DNA of 64,000 nt from Adiantum capillus-veneris (Eukaryota; Streptophyta; Polypodiopsida; Polypodiales; Pteridaceae), in the NCBI GenBank assembly GCA_014529385.2, contig CM043970.1, forward strand, positions 64,212,996-64,276,995. Direction: 5' to 3'. This document shows, piece after piece, positions 1-10,162 of the stretch. The translations under genes and the position numbers were made by a program. The notes beneath the pieces are model-generated. The model worked only from the letters and a program-made list of their open reading frames with translations, was not told the DNA's origin and made no database searches. Numbering within the stretch: the first letter of the stretch is position 1; every line of letters begins with the position of its first letter.

Positions 1-371
1 ATGTGTATGTACATATGCGCAATCCCTTGCTCCAAAAAACTCCTGACAGCGTTTGGTGTGAAACTGTTTGCTCTACCCCCCCATCCCCCATCTCCTTTAT
101 CTCTATCCTCTTTCGCAAGATCAGGGTGATACGATTTCATTTTAAATTGTTGTTATACCACCCTACCCCCCATTTCTTATCTCAATAAAAATTTGCAAGA
201 TTCGCTCGCTATGATTCCATTCTGATACAATTTTGATCTAGAGGAATTTCAATTATTCCTCTGTGATGTCCAGCAGAGCACTTGCATTTCTCTTATCCTC
301 CCCTTGGTTCTCGCCCCCCTCTTATTTCACCGGCGGGAACACATCTCAATAGATGTCCTTAATCCTTTATA

Positions 372-545
372 TTAAGCCTTTCCCTAGGCTTTGTGTATTT
401 AAGAGAGCTGTGAATGCTTAAAGCCTTGCAACTTCACCTTTTTTCAAAACAAAGCTTTTTTTAATAAGCCCTGCCTAATAAACCATTCCCTAGGCTTTGC
501 TTATTTAGAAGGACCCTGACTGTTTAAAGCCATGACACTTTACAA
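372..545 (+). repeat. Imperfect ~106-bp tandem duplication
   Basis: Two copies start near 373 and 479. They share TTCCCTAGGCTTTG followed by TATTTA and, about 25 bases on, TTTAAAGCC or CTTAAAGCC. A third short match, ATTCCCTAGGCT, lies near 5427, downstream of the reverse transcriptase. The motif therefore occurs on both sides of the element and may be a trace of terminal repeats. Confidence 0.55.
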
Positions 546-1194
546 ACTCTCAAAAAAACATTTGTTTAATTAAACCTCGAGTTCCTTCCCCAAGCTCGAA
601 ACCCATCTTGAGCTCCCAAACGGGTTACTCACGCCCCTTGTTGCTCACCATATTCCAACTGCTCGCCACCTATTCTCCTTTCCCCCTTCACTCTGCGCAG
701 TTTCTCCCCCATAGCTAGCCTCTGCTCACAATTCGCCCTCAGCTCACGCATCTCCCACCTCACGCTAGCACCTTTAATACATCCTCGACGTCGCAGCACA
801 TACCCCTCACGAGTTGGCACCTCTACGCGGCGCAGGTCGCAACCACCTCCTCGACAACTCTACGCTGCAACGGTCGCACCCTCCTCGACAACGCGGCGGC
901 GATTGCACCCTCCTCAACAACGCACCAACCACGTCAACGTATGCACTAGCCGTTTTCTCTCGGCGTTTGCCTCCGGCCTCTCAACATCCCTACTCTCGGC
1001 GTTTGTCTCCGGCTTCTCAGCATCCCAGCACTTCCATTATCTCGACGTCTACCTCCGGTTTCTCAACATCCCTGCACTTCCACTACCACGGTTCTAATAT
1101 TGCTAGTTTGTGGCTTCTCTTGCTATTACTCGTCTCCTTGGCGTAGCTACGAGCTCTAGTGCTACTCACCTCCACGGTGCGAGCTGCCACAGTG

Positions 1195-1640
1195 CAAAGG
1201 CCTGCTGTCTCAAGCTGCAAGCTTCCACGGTGCATTTTTCTGCTGTCTCGAGCCGCAAGGGCTTGCTGTCTCGGGCTGCTTGCTGTCTCGAGCTGCTAGG
1301 GCTTGCTATCTCGGTGCAAAGGCCTGACTGTCTCGAGCTGCTATCTCGGTCCAAGGCACTGTCATCCCGGCTTGCCGCACCTGCGCGGTCATCTCCAGCT
1401 GGTTTCTCTGAGGTGTCGTCCCGCATGCAACCTTAAGCAAGGTCATTCCGCTTTTTGGTTGAGCGCCCTAAGCAAGGTCGCATTCCCACCAGCAAGGTCA
1501 TCCCGCCTTTTGTTGAGCGCCCTAAGAAAGGCCGCGTTCCCACCAGCAAGCACGATCTTCTCGCATCTTCTCGCATCTCAATAACCGACAACTCAGCTTT
1601 CTTTGAGCACCCTTAAACGGGGTCGCATTCCCACCTGGAC
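1195..1640 (+). repeat. Short tandem repeats (TGCTGTCTCGAGC and GAGCGCCCTAAG units)
   Basis: From about 1195 to 1350 the motif GCTGTCTCGAGC recurs four to five times with variation. From about 1436 to 1640 a unit of about 56 bp containing GAGCGCCCTAAGCAAGG and GCATTCCCACCAGCAAG is repeated two to three times. The repeats sit just upstream of the first codon of the Penelope-like leader frame. I infer no function. Confidence 0.5.
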
Positions 1641-1694
1641 ACTCCAATCTCACACGCGTAACAAGGCAATCTCCCTACCAAGCCTTTCCTCCTT

Positions 1695-3311
1695 ATGGCG
1701 ACTCCTTCCCCCGCTTCGACATCAGCGTCGGGATCAAATCCTACCCCTATGACAATAGGGGGTAATTCCAATACATCCCTTTCGGCTCCTTTGCTTCCGG
1801 CTCCCTCCATTTCGGCCTCCCCTAGCTCCAATATGGCGACCCACACCACAAATCTTCTAACGCCCACTTCCGCTTCCCCAACCATTGTAAATCCCTTGAA
1901 ACCCAACACCCTTTCTAAGGGTAAATCTACCTTTCCCGGCTTTACCTCGGCGGCTAACCTCATCAAACTACCCTCTCCAATGTCATCTCTTCCTACCGCC
2001 TCAAAAAAGACCCTTTTTATCTCGGAAGAAATCTTCGGCCTCACCGCTAACCTTCCATTGGAAGATCTTGATCAACTCTCCCTTCCCGTAACAAAAAACG
2101 TCGGCATCGCTAACCCCTCTCTCTCACATCATCCCGGCCTTACGTACTCTCCACAAAACATGCATGGTGGAGTTTTCCCCAACACCTCTCAAGGCGGCCT
2201 CCTCACAAGTCCTCCCCTTGCCTTCCCCTCCTCTTTTGGTTCTCTCTCCACAAGTTCTTCCTCCCATACGGTTGTTCCATCTCCCATTCTACCCCAAAAA
2301 GAAAAGCCCTTGGAATTCAATAAAATTGTTTCCCTCTCCTTGTTGGAGTTTAAAGCCCTCAATCATAAGCTTAGCAAAGCCAAATCACATCTTTCTCATT
2401 TGCAAAATCTTCACTCCGTTCAAAAAGCCCCGCATAGCCTTTGTATGAAGCCTCCTCGTCTCACCTTGGAGGACTCTCAAGCTCAAGTACTCTTAAGCGC
2501 CTTAACGCTCTCAATATCCAATTCCAATTAGATTGCACTAAATCTTACATCCAAGCCCAAGATTTTCTTTTCAATAACCTCCAGAAAACCTTTGATGAGT
2601 ACCGCGATCTAGTGGAAGAGAGGCTTTCAGACCTTACCAAAAAACTTGCGCCTATTTCTTTCCCGAGGGTGCTACCCACCACTTGGGAGAATCAACTTTC
2701 TCTTTGGAAACAAACCTCCCTAAACGAATTTGATGCACATCTTCAAAATACTCCAAGCTCATTTAGCCTCTTCATTAAGCTTAGCGACGCACAATGCTAG
2801 GAAGAGGTCCCAATCTTCCATCTTGGAAGAGATAGAGTCTCTACCCAAGGAAGAGACAGTGGGTGAATTGGTACTTCACGAAGTCACCACCCAAATGAAA
2901 AAGCTTCTTTCACCCCCCTGAAAGAAGCCTTCTAACCAATCCCACGCAACCTCCTATAAGCCCTCTCCTCCAAAAGTTGTCTCGCATAACACTCGGAAAC
3001 CTTTCAAGAAGCCTCTCCCTTTAAATAAATCTTCCCATGAAAATTTCACCTATCAACGCTTTAAAAAGCCCAAGCCCTCTCCCCCATTAGGCCACCCTTG
3101 CAATACTACCCCTGCCTTCAATCCTCCCATGTTAACCTCTCCAAAAAAGTCATGCCCTTCTCCTTCCTCATCAAGCATCACCCCCTTACCCACTTTACTC
3201 AAAACTCCCCATTACCCCCTTAACTCATCCGCACCGCAACCCAAGCCTGTGCATCCTAAGTATAGCCTACCCAAAGCTTCAAAAAATTTGCAATGGAGGA
3301 GAGAGAAGTAG
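1695..3311 (+). pseudogene. Leader/ORF1-like region of a Penelope-like element, frameshifted
   Basis: An ATG at 1695 opens a 278-codon frame rich in Ser, Thr and Pro, ending with a short amphipathic segment (residues about 210-245, pattern LLEFKALNHKLSKAKSHL). Near 2440-2500 the coding signal moves to another frame (KRLNALNIQFQLDCTKSY, then a run of charged, helix-prone residues up to about 2800), and then to a third frame rich in Lys, Pro and Ser up to about 3311. This looks like one protein region broken by at least two frameshifts, or two overlapping frames. I see no GIY-YIG nuclease motif, zinc knuckle or RT motif here. Position, strand and composition tie it to the reverse transcriptase directly downstream. 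A DNA- or RNA-binding role is conceivable but not shown. Confidence 0.5.
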
Positions 3312-5335
3312 GGAAAGAGCACCCTACCACTTGGGTCCATTTGCTCTTCTCTCGTGTCCCTCTCTTTCCACATATTTGGACCCCTCCTCCATGTTTGTTC
3401 CCTCTTCTTGCCCATCCCTCCTACATAGGAAGAAAACGTTGTAAATTTTGGCTACCCCTCACTAACCCCTACCTTTTTAAGATTTTGACTCTTAGCAAAA
3501 TTACCACATTTTTCCTTGAGCACAAGGTTACCAACCTCTCTTTCCAGAATCTTTCTAATCGTTCTCTCTCTCCCTCCGAACAAAGGCTTGTCAGCCTCGG
3601 GCTCAATTATATTCCCCCCTCTCCCCCACCCCCCCTATCCTCTATTCTTCAAGCTTATTCTAATTTAGGAAGAGTTTTGCAACTTAAAATGTTTTTTAAT
3701 AAAGAACCCTCTCTTCCTCCCTCTCCTTTTTCTATCCCGAATCCTCTTTGGAATCCTCCTTCTCCCTCCACAACTCTTAACCAAACCTTTAGTCTTATCT
3801 CTTGTCTTCTAAAACCCCTTCTATCCTCTCTTCCTCCTTCTCACTCCAAACCTCTTTTAATGAATTCCATCTTATCCTTAAGAAATGATTGCAGCATCAT
3901 TATCAAACCAACAGATAAAAATCTAGGACCTGTTATTCTTTCTAAGTCTTGGTACTATAATGAAGCTTTTCGTCACCTTATGGACCCCCTCACTTACTCC
4001 AAAATCTCCACAACTCCTCTACCCTTTGTGCAATCCCTCCTTTCCTGCATCGTCACCAATTACTCTCTTCTTCCCTACAACGAAAAAGTGTTTATCCTCT
4101 CCTCCTCACTTGAAAACCCCAATCCGTGCCCGTTCTTCCTTTTACCTAAGATCCACAAACCCATCCTCGTAGGCCGACCTATGTGCTCTTACAAAGGTTA
4201 CATCTTGGAGAACGCCTTGAAGTGGCTCCATACACAACTATACCCCGTTCTCTTGTCTAAAACACAGCACCTTAAAGACTCTCACTCTCTTGTTTTAGAC
4301 TTAGCTTCTACGTCTTTTCCTCCCAATATTATCCTCTTCACCTTTGATGTTGAATCTCTCTACCTGAGTATCCCCATCCGCGAAGGCCTCTTTGCCCTTA
4401 AAAGTTCCATCCAGGGGTTTTTTTCTCCCCCTAAAGTCAACTTTATCTTGTCCTTAGCCTCTCTTATCCTCAACCACCATTATCTCTCTTTCAATGGAGA
4501 GTTTTGGCACCAAATTAAAGGCACTGCCATGGGGTCAAATTTTGCAGTTGTGTATGCTTGTCTTTTCCTTTGCTTTTTGGAAGAAGGCATGGATCTCATA
4601 TCTTCCCCTTCCCTTCTCTACTTCAAGCGATTTATAGATGATGCCTTTGGAATTTGGAACGATCCTCGCTCTAGCTTAAGCAAGCTCCTCCAAAAATATG
4701 GACACCCACTCCAAGAACATATCAAAATTTCTCTTTCAATCTCATCTCAAGAATCTTTTATTTTGGAAATCCACTTTTTCAAAGGACCCTCTTTTGTCAC
4801 TTCTGGGATTCTTGATACCCATTGTCACCAAAAAAACCTTAACTCCTACAATTATATCCCTTGGCAATCTTGGCACCCTACTCACCAAAAAATTTCTTTT
4901 ATTCTCTCAGAGCTTAAGAGGTACATTATCAGGGAAAGCTCTCTTGCAGGCTTTATCTCTATACGTAACCTCTTTTATGCTAGTCTTAGAGCAAAAGGAT
5001 AACCCTCTCCCCTGTTAAAAGCTTGCTTTCTCTACCTGTCCTACGATCTAAGACCCTCTCTCCTTCAAAAATTGTTCATAACCAAACCTTCTCCTACCAT
5101 CATCAAGATTCCCTTCTCACCTCAAATCCGCCATCTAAACTTATCTCGTTCCATTAACCAACCCCTCACTAATTTATTGAAAACCAACACGGACCTCGCG
5201 CACCTACCTAGACCTTTGATATGTTGGATGAATGCGCCCAATCTCGGAACCCTTCTTTCTAAACACACTTCTACTTTTCCCACTTTCCCCCCCCCTTCCC
5301 CCCCCCCCCCCCCCCCCCTCCTCTCTCCTCTCTCC
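3293..5335 (+). pseudogene. Penelope-like element reverse transcriptase (no C-terminal GIY-YIG seen)
   Basis: The main open frame runs to a stop at 5000-5002. It shows the ordered motifs of a Penelope-like (PLE) reverse transcriptase: KPTDKNLG near residue 205, LLPKIHKP followed by GRPMCS near 285-300, FTFDVESLYLSIP with the first catalytic Asp near 355, GTAMGSNFA near 415, and RFIDDAFGIW with the DD pair near 450. Upstream, LSPSEQRLVSLGLNYIPPS matches the N-terminal region typical of PLEs. After the stop, similarity resumes in another frame to about 5335, with PRPLICWMNAPNLGTLLSKH, the segment that normally lies between RT and endonuclease. Then a C-rich tract begins and no GIY-YIG module follows. 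PLE proteins copy RNA to DNA, and endonuclease-free PLEs are known from telomere-associated groups. The copy has at least one frameshift, so it is probably inactive. Confidence 0.85.
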
Positions 5336-5345
5336 CCCCCATAAA
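5287..5345 (+). repeat. Poly-C / CT low-complexity tract
   Basis: The tract is mostly C with CT interruptions. It directly follows the last PLE-like codons and replaces the position where a GIY-YIG endonuclease would be expected in canonical Penelope elements. Expansion of the tract may have destroyed the end of the reading frame. Confidence 0.7.
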
Positions 5346-5662
5346 ATTCCGCCCTTATTCGACCAAACCTCACCTCAGCTAACTTCGGCCTCATGTTTAT
5401 ATGCAACCCCTCTAAACTCCACCCATTCCCTAGGCTAAGTCAAGTACATTTGTTTGACTAGTCCATTTCACCCCTCCCTTTTTTTTGCAAGTACCCACTT
5501 AAGATGAGCCATCACCTGTCTTTAAGATAGCCTCTCCCTCTTCAAAATATGGTACCACTACAGTTTTCTGGAGCCACACCACACTTCCCTATGGGTACCA
5601 CTACAGAATTTTGAGCCACACCACACTTCACTATTTATACCCCCTCCATATCCTCCCTTTTG

Positions 5663-5712
5663 TTTACACCACTGATGAGCTAATGAAAGCGAAACGCGTT
5701 GTGAGAGGGATG
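5663..5712 (+). ncRNA. Hammerhead-ribozyme-like core downstream of the Penelope-like RT
   Basis: The invariant hammerhead segments are present in order and at the right spacing: CTGATGA at 5672-5678, a stem II of GCT/AGC (5679-5681 with 5688-5690) closed by a 6-base loop, then GAAA at 5691-5694. Next comes the self-complementary ACGCGT (5694-5699), a very short stem III that would form only between two molecules, and T5700 as the expected cleavage residue. Stem I is the weak point: CAC (5667-5669) can pair with GTG (5701-5703) only if C5670 and A5671 are bulged. Minimal type I hammerheads with short or palindromic stem III are known from Penelope-like elements, which supports the call by context. 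Activity is untested. Confidence 0.6.
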
Positions 5713-5719
5713 AAAACAC

Positions 5720-6330
5720 ACACAATGCCTCTATAATCTAATTATTGGGCCCCAAAATAATCTAATTATTGACGATAGTATGTACAAAGTGTGCGAGAAC
5801 CCTGAAGGAAGTTGGCTTATTACTCCTAAGATAGAAAACCATACCAAATAACAACACCAAAACTTCCTAATAGATACTTTGAGCAGCTGGCTGTTCCAAT
5901 GGCTGCAATCAGAGGATCGTGCAATGTATACAACTAAAAATGTGTTTGATACTGCCCCAGATTTGTTTTCACAAGAAGTGATCAGTAAGCTGAAATCAGA
6001 AATGCAAAAGCGCAATGAGGCCCAGCATAAGGAATCCTTGCGTAGGAGACAAAGGGAGGTCGATGAAGAAGCTGAAAGACATGAGAGAGAGAAGCTATAG
6101 AGGGGAAATTTACAGAAGCAGTAGCAAGAAGAAGAAGAAAGAGAGTTGCAAGAACCAAAAGCTCAGCAAGAAGAAGAAAGAGTGCAAGACCCAAAATCTC
6201 AACAAACAAAGAAGCAAATGGACACTGGGCAAAAGCGAGTGTACAAGCGCCCTAAACCACGGTCTTATCCAAAGTAGGAGGCTCCCTGCAGTTTTGTCAC
6301 ATTATGAGGGAAATTTGTAAATTGCCTTTC
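5720..6330 (+). pseudogene. Unrecognised charged coiled-coil-like ORF fragment
   Basis: A frame with LFQWLQSEDRAMYTTKNVFD starts near 5879 and runs into a highly charged stretch (QKRNEAQHKESLRRRQREVD) to 6100. Coding-like composition then shifts to another frame with Lys/Ser runs and ends at 6320. The second half contains imperfect repeats of AGCAAGAAGAAG, which alone could create the charged frame. Just upstream, an interrupted frame reads CENPEGSWLITPKIENHTK. I recognise no family. It may be the tail of a decayed gene or a captured fragment between the Penelope-like element and the palindromic array. Confidence 0.25.
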
Positions 6331-6483
6331 CAATGTTTGTAACTATTTCGACATTCACTTCAGATAGTAATGATTAGATCCTATACTATTCTTTTCTTGA
6401 AGACAATACTATGTGTACTGTTGGCATTCTTTTTTGTCTTGTAAACATTGAATTTGTATACATTCTTGTTGGAAATCAACAAA

Positions 6484-7990
6484 GGTATGCTAATTAGCAT
6501 AATGTTTATGCTAGTTAGCAGACTGTTTATGCTAACTAGCAAAAACAGTATTCTACTTAGCATACCCATAGTAGCTAATTAGAATACATTCTAACTAACA
6601 TACTGTGCATTTTTGTTTGTGCTAGCTTCCACTCACAGTATACCATAGTATGCTAATTAGCATATACAGTATACAAGAAGCTGCCATATTTTCTCCTTGA
6701 AACCAAAAATGGTATGCTAATTAGCATATTGTCTATGCCAATTGGCATAAAGAGTATGATAATTAGCATACTATCTATGCCAACTGGCATAAACAATATG
6801 CTAATTAGCATACATGGTATGCTAATTAGAATTTCTTCAATTAGCATACTGTGAATTTTTGTTTTTGCTAACTTCCACTCACAGCCTTGTATGCTAATTA
6901 GCATACACAGTACATAGAAAGCTACCATCCCTTCTTGAAACCAACATACAGTATGCTAATTAGCATACAAGGTATTCTTATTAGCATACAGAGTATACAG
7001 AGAGCTGTTATCTCTTCTCCTTAAAACCAGCAAAGGTATGCTAATTAGCATACTATCTATGCCTACTAGCATAGACAGTATGCTCATTAGCATACCTTCA
7101 ATTGACATACTGTACATTTTTGTTTGTGCTAACTTCCACTCAGTATAGTATGATAATTATCATACACATTATACAGAAAGCTGCCATCCCTTCTCCTTGA
7201 AACCAACAAAACTATGTTAATTAGCATAATGTGTATGCCAGTTAAATATGCTAATTAGCATACCCACAGAATGCAACTGGCAAAAAGAGTATGATAATTA
7301 GCATACACAGGATGCAAAGACCTGTCATCTCTTCTCCTTGAAACCAGTAAAGATATGCTTATTAGCATACTATTTATGCCAACAACTGGCATAAATAGTA
7401 TGCTAATTAGCATACTGTGCATTTTTGTATGTGCTAACTTTCTGTCACAACATACTAGGCTAATTAGAACACACAGTATATAGAAAGCTTTCATCTCTTC
7501 TCCTTAAAACCAACAAAGGTATGCTAATTAGCATACTGTTTATGTTGTTTATGCCAATTGGCATAAATGGTATGCTAATTAAAATACACAGTGAATTGAA
7601 AGCTTCCATCTCCTCTCCTTGAAACCAGTAAAGGTATGCTAACTAGCATACACAGTATACAAAAATCTTCCATCTCTTCTCCCCTAAACCAACAAGGGTA
7701 TGCTAATTAGCATTCCACTCATAGCATAGTATACTAATCAACATACACAGTGTAGAAAAAGTGTCCATCTCTTCTCCTTGAAAACCAACAAAGTTATGCT
7801 AGTTAGCATATTGTTTATGCTAACTAGAACATATAAGTTTATGCTAATTAGCATTAGCATACATAGTATACAGGAAGCTGCCATCTCTTCTCCTTAAAAA
7901 CCAGCAAAATGTATGGTAATTAGCACATTGTTTATGCTAACTAGCATACCCACACAACACAATTAGCATACCTTCTTATTATCATACTGT
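6484..7990 (+). repeat. Palindrome-rich tandem array (GTATGCTAATTAGCATAC)
   Basis: The perfect 18-bp palindrome GTATGCTAATTAGCATAC, or a one- to three-base variant, occurs about 16 times, for example near 6485, 6651, 6711, 6889, 6951, 7035, 7246, 7397 and 7517. It alternates with a second palindrome, ATGCCAATTGGCAT, and its relatives. Between them lies a conserved non-palindromic spacer, CCATCTCTTCTCCTTGAAAC, found about ten times at intervals of roughly 70-240 bases. Another conserved block, GTGCTAACTTCCACTCA, recurs four times. The array has the character of a diverged satellite whose unit is built from paired inverted repeats. Frames within it are repeat artefacts. Confidence 0.85.
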
Positions 7991-8400
7991 GCAATCCACT
8001 GTCCTTCTTTGTACACATTTTTCCAAATCCACATGCCTTTTTTATAAGTTGGGTGTGCCTTCTTTTACAATTTCCATTTATATTTGTGGGCTACCTGCCC
8101 CAACCATATGGAGTCCTGTTGTAAAAAGCATAAATTGTAAGACACCAAAGGAGGCGGACTTTGAGCTTGTTTGATCACCTCTGTAGAGTTCTACATTTTC
8201 TTGATTAGCTCAGATCCTCTAGGTTTAATGAGACAGGTTGTACAAATGATCTCTCTTAAACTGAGACCCCTCGGTGATAGACACTAAAGCCATGTATACA
8301 CAAAGCACACAAGAGACGCAAGAGACAGAAGATACCCAAGTTTTTTATAAAACTGCATTATCTTTGAGCAAGAAGTATATTGAAGATACATTGATTACAA
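7991..8400. other. Intergenic, nothing recognised
   Basis: This is AT-moderate sequence between the palindromic array and the end of the minus-strand transposase-like gene. A 61-codon frame at 7989-8174 has no recognisable domain. The stretch may be the 3' flank of the minus-strand gene. Confidence 0.4.
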
Positions 8401-8402
8401 CT

Positions 8403-9870
8403 TAAAACTTAAAGGGCATGCTATTATAGATTGCTTCATAGCTTTTTGGGTTGATTGTGTACACCTGCCGTCTCCTTGCGATGTGCTCCATGGGTATTTT
8501 GATACATCGTACCAGATGTGAAAGTATGTGGACAATGGGCTACTTGTGGTCTAGCTTGAAGGTGTATGCATCAAATTGCTCGTAATACAGACCTTGCACA
8601 ACATATGAGCCTCTATCAATTGCATTGACCCACTCATTGAGGTAGGACCTTCTCCACCTTCTTCTTTGCTGCACCACACTTGACCAGGTAGAAATCCACA
8701 TCCTCGACATTGGTCAAAGCATCTAGATTTACAGCAAATGTGTGGCGAGCACATAGAAAGATACTCAACACATCATTATGACCTTTGTACGTGAAGTCAT
8801 CGTAGGTGGCTACTTCATCTGTCGGCTCAGAATCTGACACAGCCTCATCAGGTAATGGTGGTAGAGTATGTAATCCCAAGGCTGCAAGTGAGCTTCATTG
8901 ACACCACACTTCCATCTTCCGTGCATGCATGCATCACACAGAAGCATGCCAAGGCTCTTGTTGCAAGGGCAGTTAGATCCCCAGGGTTGTGACCACAAAA
9001 AGCATGCATTGAGTAAGTTTTTTCCACAATGGCACAATTCCACTTCACCTCCCTGTTTACTTCCCCCTCTTTAACCTCCCAGAACACACGGGCACATTCC
9101 CTTTCTTTTGAAGGATAGTGTGAAGGTGATCCCTCTGACGACTGGTTGGCTTGGAAATAAGCAACCACATCAGCTACACACTGCAAAATAGCTCCATTAG
9201 GTTTTAGTTGTTCATGGGTCAAGGTTCTTTTCACAACTGCTCTTGCACCATCATGCTCTCCGTTGCCGTGCCCTGATCCAAAGAAGAACCATCTCATCCC
9301 CATCTCTGTGAGTCCACCATATTCTCCAACAAAGTAAAAAGTCCTGGCTCCCTTGAACTGCAAAGCCGCACCATCAGACCACACCCAATGTTGCTTAGGA
9401 GTGACACCCTCTTGTTGTTGTAACCAATTAGAGTGTAGCATGAAGCAGTGTTGCACGAACAACATGTCATGAACCTTGTCAGTTGAGATGAACAAGTGGA
9501 TGGTTTTGACTACCTCCCTTGCCCTACGGTAGTACGCTATGTGTACAAAAATGGCTACTTAACTAGAGTGCCAATGCATTGATTGAATCTCATTTTGTTC
9601 CTTGAAGGCATAATTCTCTGCAAAATCAACAACTGACATGACGACATCATCCGAAAACCGAAGAAGTCTATCCTTGAATTGTTGTCCTTTCCATCGAGCC
9701 ACGTCATTATGAGTGATAAAGAGCTCCAACTTGGTCTTCAAGAGTTTAAGAAACTCCCAGCACTGCATTTCTTTGTGCAAAAGATCTTTTCTTTTGTTAC
9801 TATTTCCCTGCTTGTCTTGAGCTTGTGCATATGCAAATACTTTCACATTAATACTATTACCTAGATTTGC
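8403..9870 (-). pseudogene. Transposase-like gene of the FAENY / GHGxGxxDG family, broken
   Basis: Read on the minus strand from about 9870 down, a single frame contains VVDFAENYAFKEQNEIQSMHW (near 9590), an in-frame TAA at 9559-9561 that sits where Gln is likely, then VHDMLFVQHCFMLH, WSDGAALQFKG (near 9385) and FFGSGHGNGEHDGARAVVKR (near 9280). A frameshift near 8870 leads to VEDVDFYLVKCGAAKKKVEK. Another leads to NEWVNAIDRGSYVVQGLYYE, and the gene probably ends near 8402. I recognise this motif order (FAENY, WSDG, GHGxGxxDG) from uncharacterised mobile-element-like proteins of animals and plants. The spaced Asp residues suggest an RNase-H-fold DDE transposase, which is inference. At least one stop and two frameshifts make it a pseudogene. 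Confidence 0.65.
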
Positions 9871-9879
9871 TGTCTCTAA

Positions 9880-10162
9880 GAACTACAAGAGGTTATGTGC
9901 ACTTGTGACGCATTTAGCGACTGAAAAACATTGGGTTTTTTTAATCTACGGTGTCACTAAGATAGTCACTAAAAGCGTCGCTACGCGAACATTGCTATGA
10001 TCGTCTCTATATGCGTCGCTATAATCGTGGCTATATAGCGATGCCTATAGCGAAGATTATAGTGACAAGTGCAGTCCTTTTGTAGCGGCGCTTATAGCAA
10101 CCTTGCAGAACCTTATATAGAGATGCTCATAGCAACGCCCAAGAGTAAAATTTCTTGAGTGG
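9880..10162. mobile_element. Short non-autonomous element with CACTA-like ends
   Basis: The left edge reads AACTACAAGAGGTT, one base off the CACTACAAGA terminus of plant En/Spm elements and nearly identical to CACTACAAGAGGTT at 58382. The right edge reads TTTCTTGAGTGG, close to the inverse TCTTGTAGTG. Between them lie several diverged copies of a TATAGCGATGC / GTCGCTATA motif in both orientations, like the subterminal repeats that bind CACTA transposase. There is no coding capacity. It could alternatively be one end of a larger decayed CACTA element extending to the right. Confidence 0.5.

Larger units (their letters stand above)
1..1690. other. Pyrimidine-rich noncoding stretch 5' of the Penelope-like element
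   Basis: No convincing gene is visible. The stretch is C/T-rich on the plus strand and holds several short imperfect tandem repeats. It probably includes the untranslated leader of the downstream Penelope-like element, because its composition continues smoothly into that coding region. Open frames here lack recognisable domains and look like by-products of low stop density in CT-rich DNA. I could not find a second copy of the 3' end of the element (a pseudo-LTR) in this stretch. Confidence 0.5.

Noticed and set aside
814-1584. Several 60-110-codon frames upstream of the Penelope-like element
   Set aside because: Overlapping frames on both strands in CT-rich repeated DNA, with no recognisable domains.
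1695-2531. N-terminal GIY-YIG endonuclease in the Penelope-like leader frame
   Set aside because: No GIY or YIG motif pair with the expected Arg and Glu spacing can be seen. The frame is Ser/Pro/Thr-rich.
6484-7990. CRISPR-like array
   Set aside because: The repeats are palindromic with irregular spacing and related, not unique, spacers. The context is a eukaryotic transposon-rich genome, so it is a satellite.
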